Shown piece by piece: positions 39,701-52,439 of a stretch of 64,000 nt of DNA. The notes beneath the pieces were generated by a model. The model saw only the letters and a program-made list of their open reading frames with translations, ran no database searches and was not told the origin of the DNA. Position 1 is the first letter of the stretch. Every line of letters begins with the position of its first letter. The DNA is from Penelope pileata (lineage: Eukaryota > Chordata > Aves > Galliformes > Cracidae): contig WBMW01003963.1 of the NCBI GenBank assembly GCA_013396635.1, forward strand, positions 328,374-392,373, in the 5' to 3' direction. The position numbers and the translations under genes are program-made.

Positions 39701-42700
39701 CGAGTCCCTATTAGAAAAAATTCAAGAGGGACTCTGAGGGAATGACCTTCCAGTGAGATTGCAGAACCATTGCTAGAGTACATTTTGGGACAGGGATGCT
39801 TGTTGAGCTTTTGGGAGAATGTTTCTAATGTTTGTTCTTGACTTCTTTGAAAGCCTGATGAAAAAGGCTGCCTAGCTGTGAAGAAAAAGAAAACGACTTT
39901 CCAATGATTCCAAAGAAACAGCAAATTTGCTACTGTAAAAGTTCTGTGGTTGTAAATTGCCATAGATTAATACCATCTCCATTGCTGTTCCAGAAGTTTT
40001 CATAATTCGTTTTCTATAAAATCTCTCAGCTAGAATACCTGAGGAAAAGCAAGATGGATAAGTCTCAAGCTTAAACTGTCTGAAAATAGTTTTTGGCTGG
40101 GAAAGGTGTGCAGCTTTCTTCTGGAAATAATTTATTTCCACTTGCCATCTTGTAAGTACTTGAAATTCTAAGTACAGAATCTGTCCAAAAGATATTTTTG
40201 TTGTTCAGTATGCAATATATGCATCTGAGACAGGATGAAGAGTTGGTACTTGCAGGGAGATACTCACCTGCTGAGCTCTGGAGCTGCTCACCTACTGAGT
40301 TCTTTTCCTTTATTTCAACAAAATAATCAAGAAAACAAATGAGTCTGTAAACAGACTTCAGTGCTGTGTACCTTCATATGCCAAAAGGCAGAGGATTCAA
40401 AATTAAAGTTACAAATTGACTTACCTGTGCCCAGGACTGAATAGTCAGAAAAGGTATATACGTTATAAAACATGATAACATATTGTCTCTGAACTAATAT
40501 TTTTTCTATATCTTTAGGCACACAGGAATAGCAACTTGTGGTTGTTCTTACTGTTTCCCAGATTAAGGGCAAATAGAGCCAAGGAATGTCCTTTGTACAA
40601 TAGTTACCTAGTAAAACTCAACTTCAACCACAAACTATGGATGACGTATGTAACATAGTAATGAGTGAAACATTTCTGGGAAAGCTATTTACCTAAGCTG
40701 CATAGAGAGAAGAGAACTTATCATGTAAAAACATCTTGCTTTGATATGCTAGAACATTAGGACAATGAAATTAATTCAAATATACAAATATGGGAGGAGG
40801 TAAGGTGGAGCTAACAAGTGATACAGAAGTTAATCTCTGATTTTACACGCACAAAAAAATAACAGCACAATGGAAAAGTAGATTGAGTGCCATGCATGGA
40901 GGGGTCAAAGCTTTGCTTGTCTATTGCTCAACCTTAATGTTCTTTTAAGGTCACTTTTATATTTCATAATAACAGAGGAGATAAGCAGCACCCACAAAGA
41001 CAGGTGCAGGCACCACACTCCTCTCCTTGTTTTACAAGCTGGTTGGACATGAGCTGGCACTGACCCGAGAGCCATGCAACTGTGCGGGCAGCGAGGCACT
41101 GAATTGGCTGAGGAAGTATATGCAGGTTACCAAGGGCTATATTTCACCTTACCTCTGCTTTTGTCTTTCTGCAAAGTGACCCTTCAATGGTATAGAGGGG
41201 ATATTAGGCTTGAGTGTGCCGCATGCTATGAAGAAGTTTGTGCCTCCAACCCTCAGTTCCCCCATTTGTAAGAGGAAAATATTGTCACCATTGCACAAAC
41301 ATCTTGTGAAATTTTTGTAACTGATATCTGTGCAGCTGTCAAAAGCCAGGATGGAGGAAACCTTTCCTAGAACTGCAAGATATCTTCAGCTGAATTGTAA
41401 TGTAAATTCTCTGCACAATCTGACTAACAGCATTGTGACCATATTTACTTTTCCTTGGAATAAATGTTGGCAGGGAAAAACTTAGCAGTTTACTTCAAAA
41501 AATGCTCCTGATAGTAGGTATGATGTTCTTCCTTCTCATTTTCTCTGTAAAAGCTGAAATTCTGTTCTCTAAGAAATTAATTCAGAATGACATCACGTGT
41601 TGGCAGAAAACTTATCAGCCTCCCTTCTCACTCTACACTGGCAGTAGAACTGACATATCTGTTGGTGTTTCAGTTGAAACTTTTGTCATCCCAGCTATTT
41701 GCACAATATAAATGTGTTAACTATGATTTCAGTTAGTGTCTAACAAACAAGTGTACAATTTGGGGTCTGCCATCAGTATATAGGATTATGACTGAGAAAG
41801 AAATGGCAAAAACAAATGATTCTCCTTTGTAAAAAGATCATATTCATGGTGAATTAAGTAAAGAGGCTTGACAGGTGCAAAAGCCAACAATGTTAAGACA
41901 CAGATGCTTTTAACTGTGCAGTCGTATATACCTGACAGGGAATAAAATCTTTTCCCCACAGTCAAAGGCAGTCTTTATGTGTCAAGAAGAAAATACTGGA
42001 AAATGCATGATAGGACACATAAGATATGGACAGCTGCCAGGCTTCTGAACAGCTGTGTGGTGTATAAAAATTACTGCAGCTGTATTTAAACTAGAAATTA
42101 AATCATTTTTTTTCTTTAATATGTTCAGGGTTTTTACTTATCCAAAAGGAAACATTAGCAATTATGAAATGTTTATTTCCCCACAAGATGTGCTGTTTTT
42201 GTTTCTGCTGTCTGTGGGCTCTGATGTTCAGGAGACATCCCTCCTCGTCCGTAAGACTGTGTAAGTAGAGCAAGGGGGATATTTTATTTACATGCATTGG
42301 TTATTAGGAGCAAGGCATTCAGAATGAGCTTTACACTGTTTTAGCAGCAGCTTGAATAAAGAATCAGGTGTTTTGGAAACATGATAACGAATCTATCTGA
42401 TACCAGTGTGTGTTCAGGATCTTTATGAGACTAAAAACTTCAAGGCAGATTCACACACCATGAATGACCCTATAAGCTTGGTGGATGTGCAGAAAATAGA
42501 GTGCTTTTCCCCACCACTGACTTCAGAGATGCTGCCATCATTCTTGTGAATGCTCAGATGAAATGATCACAACACCGTTGGATCAGATGTAGTTTTACCT
42601 GATGTCCAACCTCACTTACTCCTTTTTAATTTTTGCAAAAAAGCATTTAGGAAACACGTGAAGTCAGTAGGAAACATCCCATCCTGAACTCTTTCACCTT

Positions 42701-43020
42701 TCCTATAATTCTGAACAGGTAGAATAGAAAATAGGTGCATATGATTGCAAATTGTTTCTGAAGAAGATAGTGCAGTCCCTTGAAATGCTGATAATATTAA
42801 ATTCCCCAAAGGATAACTTGTTGCAGATGAACTGAATATTAGACACCTTCCACTGTGTGGATATAGAGTTGCTGGTTTTCATACAAGCTGTCTGCTTTAT
42901 TACTGCTAGAGCTAAACAAGATACTAGTAGGTATGTGTGGTTTTGGAATGAAAGTTCTTGGGTTCTCCCTACAAAGCCACATCTACAGAATGTGGTTTGG
43001 CTGGTAACCATGGATTCTGA
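39701..43020. other. Non-coding stretch, no gene seen
   Basis: AT-rich unique DNA. The short frames are unrecognised and overlap on opposite strands. Nothing repetitive stands out by eye. Confidence 0.55.
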
Positions 43021-43098
43021 TTTGTATGCAACCCTGTGGACACTTCTAATTTAATGTTTGTATGAAAGGCTAACTCTGTGGCCACTTTTAATTAAAGG
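43021..43098. repeat. Decayed two-copy tandem repeat (36 and 42 bp)
   Basis: Copy one (43021-43056) and copy two (43057-43098) both begin TTTGTATG and continue with CTGTGG(A/C)CACTT(C/T)TAATT. The second has about six extra bases near its start. Abutting copies in the same order indicate an old tandem duplication. Confidence 0.7.
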
Positions 43099-45612
43099 AG
43101 ATTTCCGGAGAAGTTAGTCAACAATTTTCATGACTGGAGGGAGAGTTCAGAACCATGTTAAAGAATTTTTGGACAACCATCGTGAACATAAATGGGATAA
43201 CACTTGGACAACATCTGTGAAAATACGTGAAAAATCATAGGTTTTGCATGTAAGAACCAAATTTCTTTTGACATGAGTTCTCAAGCTTTGTTGTTCTATT
43301 TTCCATTGCTCTCCTAGTTATTAGAGTTGGATTCACTGGTATGGAGAAGAAGCTAGAAGCATTACAGTTCCAGGTGCTGTAATTTTCAGATCTCCCTTTG
43401 AGGATCCATAAAACTTTGGTGCCCTAACTTGCATGGTGAGGAGATCCCAAGTACATTGCCTGCTGCATAAAGAAGCACTTCTATTGCTTGCCTTGAACGT
43501 GACTTTCACTAAATTTCAGTAGGGACAACATATCATGGTTCTGGTGAACTCCTTCTTGAAATTCTTAGAATTATTTTGAGTGAAGGCTGATCAACAGGAC
43601 AACTAAACTTGATTTTCCACCAATGACAACATCTGTAATTCCCAAATGGGGTGTGATACACTTTCTTATGACCTAGAAGACATCCATTTATTCTGAATAG
43701 GAAAAAATGATCTCAGAAGGTGAAAGAGGAATGGAATATTATTCTTTAGGTTCTCAGCTAATCATCTGAAATTACTTGTAATTGAAAGTAAAAAAACCTT
43801 ACTTTGGTCAGCTATATGTCAACAACAGTAAAGAAATAAAAGGGAATACTTATTCTGGAACACTTGGGTTTTTAGACTAAAATTATTGAAATTTTGAACA
43901 TCTTTGAATAATATCAGTGAATCAGGAAGGTCAGTAATAAGTCTTGGGTATTTCTATGAATAGAAAACTTATAAAAGATTAAATTTCAATAAATAATATC
44001 ATGTTCTTTTGATAATTTCAAAGTGCTTTGTTAAGGCTCTAACCACTTTTATTTTTCCTACTGCAATTAGCTGATCATAAGGACGTGCAAACAAGTTGCC
44101 ACAAGTGTTAGGCTACTTAGTAATAACCGTGCACCTTTGTACCCATCAGTAAGTGTAAGATCATTTACTTCCAAGAGGGGGAATTCAGAAGAGGGATAGG
44201 CAACCTCAAATTACCACACATTTATAACCATGTAAAAGTCTCCCCACAGGCAGTTACCACAGATGAGCTAAATTACTGCAGATTCAGACTCTAGCTGACA
44301 TCATATTAACCACATTGTGTGCCTATCTTTACTTTTTAAAACAAGCCATAATTTCTACCCAGAAGACATCCAGTCTTCATATAGTAGTGTTAAACTGAAT
44401 TGTTTAGACAGCTGGAAACAAACAAAACATCATTTTTTGTGGAGCTTAAGAAATGTGTTGATTTCACTCCTTTTCTGAAGAAAGTTTCATCTTTGATTAC
44501 CCTTTAATTTCCTACTGGAAAGTTGTTTGTTTGTTTTTCAAGTGATTCTTTATCATCTCTGAGTGATTTTCTTTTTTTTCCTGTTGAAGTCAATGGAAAA
44601 GTGTTGTTTGACTTCTGTCAGGAATTCCTACCAGCTCCGGTATGTTTAGACGTGTTTTTGGTATTTTCTCTCTTTTTTTCTTATAAGAAGTAATGCTATG
44701 GATTTTTAAGTGTTTTGTTTTCTTGTTTTTTTGGTTTTTTTTGGTAGTTCTAAGGTGTTTGGAATTTAGAGATCTTCGCCTCAAGGAATCAGACTACTAA
44801 AAATCTGCATAAAAACATGAATCTGCCGAAAAAAAAAAAAAAAAGAAGATTATTTATGAAAAAAAAAAAAACACTGGCAAGACTTGGACCCCATATGGGA
44901 TCTAGTATATAGCACTCAATGAAATCTAAAACTGGACAAAACTCCAGGGTTTCTTATATCATTCCTGAACCAGAAAGTGTTCAAAGATCAGCCACATTCA
45001 GTTTTCAGTGCTCACCCTTCCAGAATGAGCAAAAGAGAAGAATAAGTTGAGACACAATCTTGCAGCTCAAGAAGTGGTCTGGTTCAATTAGGGCTACATA
45101 CTGTGACATTCTTGTTCTGTAAGCTGTGTCATCAGAATCTTCTAAAATTTCTTCCTAGCCATGATCATCGCTGCAAATCTGTCTTTCACTTGGGGAATTC
45201 CTGCAATACACTCTCCAATGGAGGAAGTCCATTTTGTGCTGTTCACCTGGAACATGCTAATTTTTACCAGCAGATGACCCTGTTCAAAATACTGCACAGC
45301 AGGCTGGACAGGCCTGCTTGGAAGTTATTGCTGGCTGCACGTTGATTTGACAGAAAGTAGGTCTGAATCTCATTCTTCTCCAGATTACTCCCCAGTACCT
45401 GTAGTTGATTGTGAACACTTTGAATACTTTTATCCTCTCAGTTACATGCATTCTTTTTCAACATTTGTCAGATGCTGGGGTATCTGAGAACCCTTCGATT
45501 CTAGTGTCTACGTCTAAAGTTTATTATGTAAGTTGTCTTCAAATTCTTTTATCTACTCCAGACTTTTCTATTCCCGGGAGAGTCAATGTGAATTTTTAAA
45601 ATAGGAGACAAA
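43099..45612. other. Non-coding stretch, no gene seen
   Basis: AT-rich unique sequence with T-rich stretches around 44520-44750. No gene or recognisable repeat body. Confidence 0.55.
44829..44872. repeat. Paired poly-A tracts
   Basis: Two A runs of roughly 16 and 12 bases are separated by the short segment GAAGATTATTTATG. No retroposon body is recognisable upstream. Confidence 0.8.
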
Positions 45613-45710
45613 AATCACAGAGTCATTCAGGCCGGATAGGAATTCCAAAGGTCACTGCTCCAACCCCTTGATCAGAACAGAGTGAGCAGAGCATTCAGAC
45701 CTCCACAAAG
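45613..45710 (-). mobile_element. CR1 LINE 3'-end fragment
   Basis: The reverse complement of the CR1 3' terminus is visible as ATCACAGAGTCATTCAGG, then GGTCACTGCTCCAACCCC. In CR1 read on the other strand these are the tail octamers and the preceding conserved block. About 100 bp survive, diverged and without coding potential. The right limit is uncertain. Confidence 0.7.
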
Positions 45711-48700
45711 CTGTATGAGTTCAGGGAAATGTAGTGAAAGTTCTAAAATTCAAGAAACTTCGGGGATTTACTAGCATCTCCATAAAGCCATCACCTGGCT
45801 AATGGCATTTTAAAAATAATACAGGCTCATGAATCACAGATAATCTACCTGTGTACTTGCCAATCCATTTGTTACTTTGATTCACTTTAATAACATCCAT
45901 TTTTTGCTCCAGTTTTCATATTTTACTATTCACCTGCTGTCTCCCTCACACAGGAAAAGAAGGAAATGATTAAGGAGAATCAGTCTGTGCAATCAGAACT
46001 GAACTGAAAAATGACTTGCATTTATCTGCTGGCATCCCTCCTCACAAATCTCCTGCAGCAACATCTCTCAAAGTCTCTACTAATTGAGCCATTTTCTGAA
46101 AGCTAGCAGTGAATGGAAGTTAGTGAGATGGAGACCAACCAGCATATGAAATATGTCATTAGTGGGAATGGCAGTTTTCCTAGAAGATTTTTGACGGAGT
46201 TGCATTGAAAGTGCATTTGAAGAAGTGCAATTTACTGCAAGCCTGCATTAAGCACTGACCTTCACGCTACTCAGTAGTAAGCCAAGAAGTAGAGATGTTA
46301 AAATATAATAGAAGGCTTAAATAGAAGTGACTGTAATTAAAAATATATACTGGATTTGGGAAATGCCTGTGTATGATTTTAATGAAAATGTTTCTGTGTC
46401 ACCAATATTAAGATTTAAATCCCTTAGAAAGAAATAACAAGTATAAAAATATGGTCTAAATCTCCAGACACATAAACCAACATGCTCCTACTCTTCTTTT
46501 CCTGTGTTATGTATTCAGCTGCATTGTCTTTCCTAGTTCAATTTTACAAAAAGTTCAATTCCATAGCTCCATTTTTAACAATATATTAGCATGGGACAGC
46601 AGGTGCTCATCAAAAACCCTTAGTGTAACTAAGAGCAACCATGACATGTTAAAAACTTATGAAGGATCAATGCACGTACAGCAAGGCTGTTTCTCTCTAG
46701 TGGGCAAACATACTCACTGCGCAGAGAGCTAAAATGCCTCCGGGAGTGGCAAATGGCAGTTGGTATCATTTCTGCTGGAAGAAAAATTGCAGCACTCTAA
46801 GGAGCATGAAGATCAAATTGTACTGAGCAAGAATATAAAAGTGACTCCTCTGGAATAAGCAAAATGTCAGTTTTGCCCAAAGCTGTGTTTGTATTAGTAG
46901 CTAGTGGTAGGTGCCTGCAGAAGACGAACGAGATCAGTGCCTTTTCCTGAGCTGTACCCTCCCAGCTCCACTCATCTGCAGGTTAGAGACTTCCTGAGCC
47001 AGAGGCTGTATCTGCTTCTTTGTATTTGATGGACCTGATTAATTGCTTTTTTTAAAACCAATTTATATATTTTACATCCAGAAAATCCTGCAGCAACGTG
47101 TTCCACAATGAAACAATTTGCTGAGTGTTTTATTTCTTTTGAAACCTCCAATTACTGATTGCTGTGTGTCCATTAATTCCTTTTCTTCCAGTGAAGGTAA
47201 ATAACCATTCTGCAAGATTTACAAAACTGTGCAATCCTTTATTATTGTTTTTCTCTTAGTGTAGGCAAAAAGCTCCTACTCAAGCCTAGTGGCATAAGTT
47301 TTGTGGACAAATATGAATTTCTTCTTCGATTACACTGATACAGCTTAGAAGAAGGTAATAAAGTTATGGAGAGAGACAGTAGAACAGGGCCAGCAACACT
47401 CTGTGCTCATTTATCCCTATCTCTGATCACACTGCAGCCCCCAGCTGCAAAGGAAACTTTCAGCATCGCTCAAAATACTGAAGGACAAAGTCTTAACTAG
47501 TTTTTAAAGAAACATTGTGACTATATGCATATATTCACCAATAAACTGAAGGGAAAAAAAAGCATAACTCAGCTCCTGTGCAGGATCTGCATTGCAGTTG
47601 AGTGGTAGATTTGTCTTTGCATGGCTGTGGCAAACTATCAGCGTTGTCTGCTTTTTTCTGAGGAAAACTTTTTAAAATTCATCAGACACATGCACCATGT
47701 GAACAGGGATTTGCTACTTGGTAATTGGTTTTGTAGCAGAAGTCATTTAGTGTTGGAGCCCAGCAGAGAAGCAGGACTCTCTTTCCCCACACGCTGCGTA
47801 GGAAGCTTGGTATTACAGCTTGAAATTTTGCTGGTGAGAGTGACATTCCCTGCTAATACATTACGTAACAGTCCATGTTCTGCCCTCATTTTCATTTCAC
47901 TTAGGTAAAAATGTTATCAGCTGCACTGATTGTTGGATGCTTTCTCCAGAGACTGAAAACAAGACCAGCTAGAGTTCTGCTATCCAGACTGCATTTATAA
48001 CATCATTTTAAAGAGCTTGGAACCTTTAAAAGAGGATAAATGAATTAAAGACTGCGTTATTAGCCCACATTCAGTAGACTATACTTGTCAAAATTGGTTG
48101 AATATCCAAATTAAGTTGAAGCTAATCCTTGCACGATCCTATAAAAACCTCTTCCCAATAAGCCTGCATAATAAATTCTTTGTGCCAGGAAATATGAATT
48201 AAATTGTTTTTAAGCAATAATGTTTAGGTAAGTAAAAAAAATGTTTCCTACTGTGAGATATTTTATGAACAAAATTAAATATTATAAAACCATATTATTA
48301 AATTCTGTCAAAAAGGTATTAATCTTGTTACTCTGGCATTGGTACCTCAGTTCTCCATAATTATGGATTAAGTCTGAAAACAAAAATATAGTGTGGAGGC
48401 TGTTTTCAAAGCTCCTGAAAAGGAGTACAAAACTCGAAAGCATAAACCTTTAGATTTGCAATATGTTGTTCCGTTATTATTATTAACTTGTTAAGTGCCG
48501 ACTTTATGTTCAACATTGTACAAAGCTCAGTATGAATACAGTCCTCACACAAATGAGTTTGCAAATTGTGGAATCCATCCCAAAGAAGATACATTTTGTG
48601 ATTCAAAACACAGGACTATCTGTTTTTTCTGAAGTTACAGAAAGGTTTTCCAGTTGTGTGACTCGTATGTGCCCACCACAGAATGAAAATAACCTTTTTA

Positions 48701-49416
48701 AAGGAGAGTCAGTGATGGGGAAGGAAATTCCATGCATCACAAAAAAAAGGTGCAGGGAAGAGACAGTTTCTTAAGATGACAATATTGGTCTCAGAATTCA
48801 CTAAGTTTGGACACATACAAAAGCTAGGAGTCATCCCGTGTTTTAGATCTCTCACTGGTTAGGAGGGCCAATCCAAGATGGTCATAACCTCTAGTCAACA
48901 AAGAGATAGGTAGCTTCTTCACTCTTCAAAATCTTTCCAGGACAACTAAATTTCCTTTTGGAAGTGCCTCCCTCTCTCCTATTAACTGTGTAATGAGCCT
49001 TGAATTGCTTTAGGAGTGACCACAAGCCCCAAATTTTAGTCCAGATTCTCAAGTATAATAAGCGCTAATCTACAAATGAGGTCAATGGAAACCAAGTTCT
49101 TCACCCACTTAGAAGATCCATGTCTTTGCATATAAAGAAAAACTGATATGTAACAAGTAAAAGCATTCTGTAGATTTACTACACTCCCTAATTAGATTAT
49201 CTCTGAATGGGTGCGATAGGTAGATGATCCTGTACTAGCACACATACATCATAACTCTTTCACTCTTCTCTGTATGTCTTTGTTAATGGATCATAACCCT
49301 GGAATTCAGTCAGCAATTTTTGCTATAATCCAGGTCATTTATTCAGATTATTTGTTGGTAATATAGCATGCTTGGGATTTCATTAAGCTTTCCTTACACT
49401 GCTTGTGCAGGCAACC

Positions 49417-49440
49417 ATTAAGCATGGGGCAATGCTTAAT
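49417..49440. repeat. 9-bp perfect inverted repeat, 6-nt loop
   Basis: ATTAAGCAT (49417-49425) and ATGCTTAAT (49432-49440) are exact inverted copies around the loop GGGGCA. The compact geometry would allow a short hairpin or a symmetric protein-binding site. No neighbouring gene suggests a function. Confidence 0.85.
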
Positions 49441-50969
49441 CACATTTTATAATGTCTGATATATGCTGGCAATCCACTAATATAAGCAAAATATATTCAG
49501 CAAATGTGTGTAATGAACTGGATTTTTGTTATTTTTCTTCCAGCTTCATATAAAACTATTTTAGCTGCAGAGTCTGTGACCTCCAAGTAACAGTTTTATC
49601 ACCACTTCAGAAAGGAAGCTTTCTGATGGTAGTTAATTAGTTTTGAATGAGTTTGTTCAATCTGTTTCATAGTGAGTATATGTCCACAATACACCTTTTA
49701 CACATAGGATTGACTCGAACACATGCTTTTAACCTCTGCAAATACAGCAAGAATTACCTCTTCACCCCACCTGATCCCTCTTGAGCTCCCCTGATCCCAC
49801 ATGGGAGGACATCTTGCACTGCAGCTGAATATTGCATCTATTACTTCTATAGCTAGAGAAATCAAAGAATCGTGTTCACTGCGATGCAAACACTAACAAC
49901 TACACAAATTCTGCAGGGATTCACTAAGTTTAAAAAAATACCTTCAGATTATATTGTTAATACATAAAGACTTTGGAAATTTTTGAATGGTAACACAGAG
50001 CTGCTGAAGTCTACACATGTATGCATTGAATTTTTTTACACGATTTGCCAAAACTAAGTTCCAGTTATCATTTCCTTCTAAAATTATTCTTTTGAAACAC
50101 ATAAATTTTGGCAAAATTACTTCAGTATGAATGGCTGAATGTGACAGCATCTTAAAAAAAAAATGTTAAAATAGATCCAAAAGTCATAAAATGATGAAAG
50201 TTAAGCAGATTCCAGAAGAAAAGGACACTAATATAATGACATGTGCAGCTCTCTCATTTATGAAGACCAAAGGGAGTAATAGAGCTGTGACTATAGACAA
50301 AATAGTCACGAGTGCACAGTTCTACCAGCTTTGAGCCTTCTTCTAATATAGCCCTGTGTGCCAACTACCTGACAATGGAAGCTGAATGGAGAAGATAGAG
50401 GAGGATAAATTACTCCAGTTATTAAAATCTTACCATCAGAATATTCTGTTAAAATTTTCCGCTTCATCCACTGACCATCAGTTGAATCTAAAACATATTT
50501 GTTTCATTACCACTTGCTTTAAGCACACCCCACTACTCAGCAGAGGAAAACTGGGGGTCGTAACATCTTGCAATTACCTAGGTACCCTGTTAACTTACCC
50601 TGTTCACTTACACTGACAGTGAAACAGAGAGAGAAGGGATGTGTGGGGCAGACTTCAGACATTTGAGCTTTTAAAAGACTTAACCTTTGAAAACAGCTGA
50701 TTCAAAAGTCGTGTAAGACTGAAAATATGTTAGTTGTAGTTAGAAATCAGGAAAATATGTTTTAGTTGTTTAAATGGGTAGAAAATATTTATTGTGTTTT
50801 TTGCATGATTCATTTTTAATTTTGTGTTTAATGTTTGAGGAAAAGAAAATCTTCAGTACTGGAAAGTAATTCAAAAATTGTGTAGGGTAAAACTATTTGT
50901 GGAAATAATGAGTTTCATTTAATTAAAAAATAATATGCTGTTTGGATCAAGAATCTGATCAAATAACAC

Positions 50970-50984
50970 TTTTTTTTTTTTTTT
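50970..50984. repeat. Poly-T tract
   Basis: A run of 15 T with no recognisable retroposon attached. Confidence 0.85.
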
Positions 50985-51659
50985 ACTGGAGCATTCTAAT
51001 TCATTCCTTATATAAAGATTCCAAATGCCTGCCAGCCCTTTAAATTCCCATACTGACCTTCCTACAGCCTATTTCCTAACTCTGAGCATGTATGCTGCCA
51101 TCTCTCTTCTTTGGGACAAATTTCTTTTTGAGTTCCCAAGAAGCACAAGAAGCATTTGGATTTGTATTTACAACCCATGTTCACCAGTTCACATTTACAG
51201 TGTGAAAAGTCCTTAACAGTTTTCCTTCTTGCCTTCATCTCCGTAACTTCATCTTCCAGTCTCTCTTTGTCTCTGAAATCTCAGCAATTGCACCTATCTG
51301 GCCTTGATCTTTTAGTCTCTCCAAGTTATTTTATGTTTCCTTGTTCCTGGATTTTGCATTGTCAGGAATTCTCCCACCTTACTGGCCTTTCATTTTTCCA
51401 GATCACTGAAACAGAAAATGAGCAAAAGTAAATTTCCATGCTCGTCTGCATGCTACTGTGACTCTGGGCTGGGATCTACTTTATGCTTTCCAAGGCAGCA
51501 TGGCTTTGGGAGTCACCAGCCTCTGACTTTGCCCCGGAGGGACTCTATAGACACTTCCACATAATCACATCAAAATGGGCCAAGGAACAGTTCTAACACT
51601 GAAATTTGGCAATTCGTATTGTGAAACAGACAAATAATAATCGATGTATTAAGGTTAAG

Positions 51660-51681
51660 GTACACAAGAGGTACACAAGAG
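51660..51681. repeat. 11-bp tandem duplication
   Basis: GTACACAAGAG occurs twice in tandem without mismatch. A recent slippage event is the simplest explanation. Confidence 0.85.
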
Positions 51682-52372
51682 GCCATCTTGTACAACCTCC
51701 ATTCAGTTCACAGGTTTTTTTTCATCTTGACCTAAAAAGAATCTGTCTAAGCACCAGTCTTGATGACATAGGTAACCTTTAAATTGCCTGTAGGTGGTTA
51801 AGTAAGGATTGTATCTAAGCATGCAAAGACAGCAGATGGACCACATCATGGTCTAGATCCTGTGTGCAGGTTGCTTGCCTGCCTAGTCCCACCTCTGCAC
51901 ATTCTTATTCTGTTCCCTAGGCCCCCTAACTCCATGTCCTTACAGAAATTAAATTACGAACTATTAAGTGCAGCTGCTACATCTTTCCTTACTCTGAGAA
52001 GTTCTGTACTTCTATGTGACCGTTTGTATGATTTTTTTAATAGCAAAGAGTCTTATTTTTACTAATTAAAAATGCATACAATTTCTTCTGGTAATTTTTT
52101 GAAATTTTCTCCTCTGTATGTCCAGGGAAAATATTTCCTTTTCAGTAGTGGAAGGGTTTTCATTATTGTACTTTTCCTTGAGATTGTTTTTGGAGAGAAA
52201 ATGACATTTGTCATGAAGAATATTTTAAACAAGAAAAATGTTTAATATCTGTTCTTAGCAAAAGATTAAACACGATTGAAAACAGGATTGAAGAGTGAAA
52301 CTTCAGTAGAAACCTGCATCTCCTTTGTTTTCTGTGCCAAAATTCAATATCTGAACAATTCCATACATATGG

Positions 52373-52439
52373 GGATCCTTGTGGGATCGATTCTCCTTGT
52401 AAGTCCCTTCCAGTTCAGGATATCCTATGATTCTATGTT
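52373..52439 (+). mobile_element. CR1 LINE 3'-tail fragment
   Basis: Only the last 65-70 bp of a CR1 remain. The block AAGTCCCTTCCAGTTCAGG is followed by TCCTATGATTCTATG, the octamer tail. Orientation is plus, with the tail on the right. It is severely 5'-truncated and non-coding. Confidence 0.8.

Larger units (their letters stand above)
45711..52372. other. Long non-coding stretch, no gene seen
   Basis: AT-rich unique DNA with frames of 95 codons or fewer, none recognised. It contains the hairpin at 49417-49440, a T-tract at 50970-50984 and an 11-bp tandem duplication at 51660-51681. A pyrimidine run ending TTCTTCCAG near 49535-49543 resembles a splice acceptor but leads into no plausible exon. 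Confidence 0.55.

Noticed and set aside
49525..49545. Pyrimidine-rich run ending in CAG, like a splice acceptor.
   Set aside because: The downstream sequence offers no plausible exon or matching donor, and such strings are common in AT-rich vertebrate DNA.
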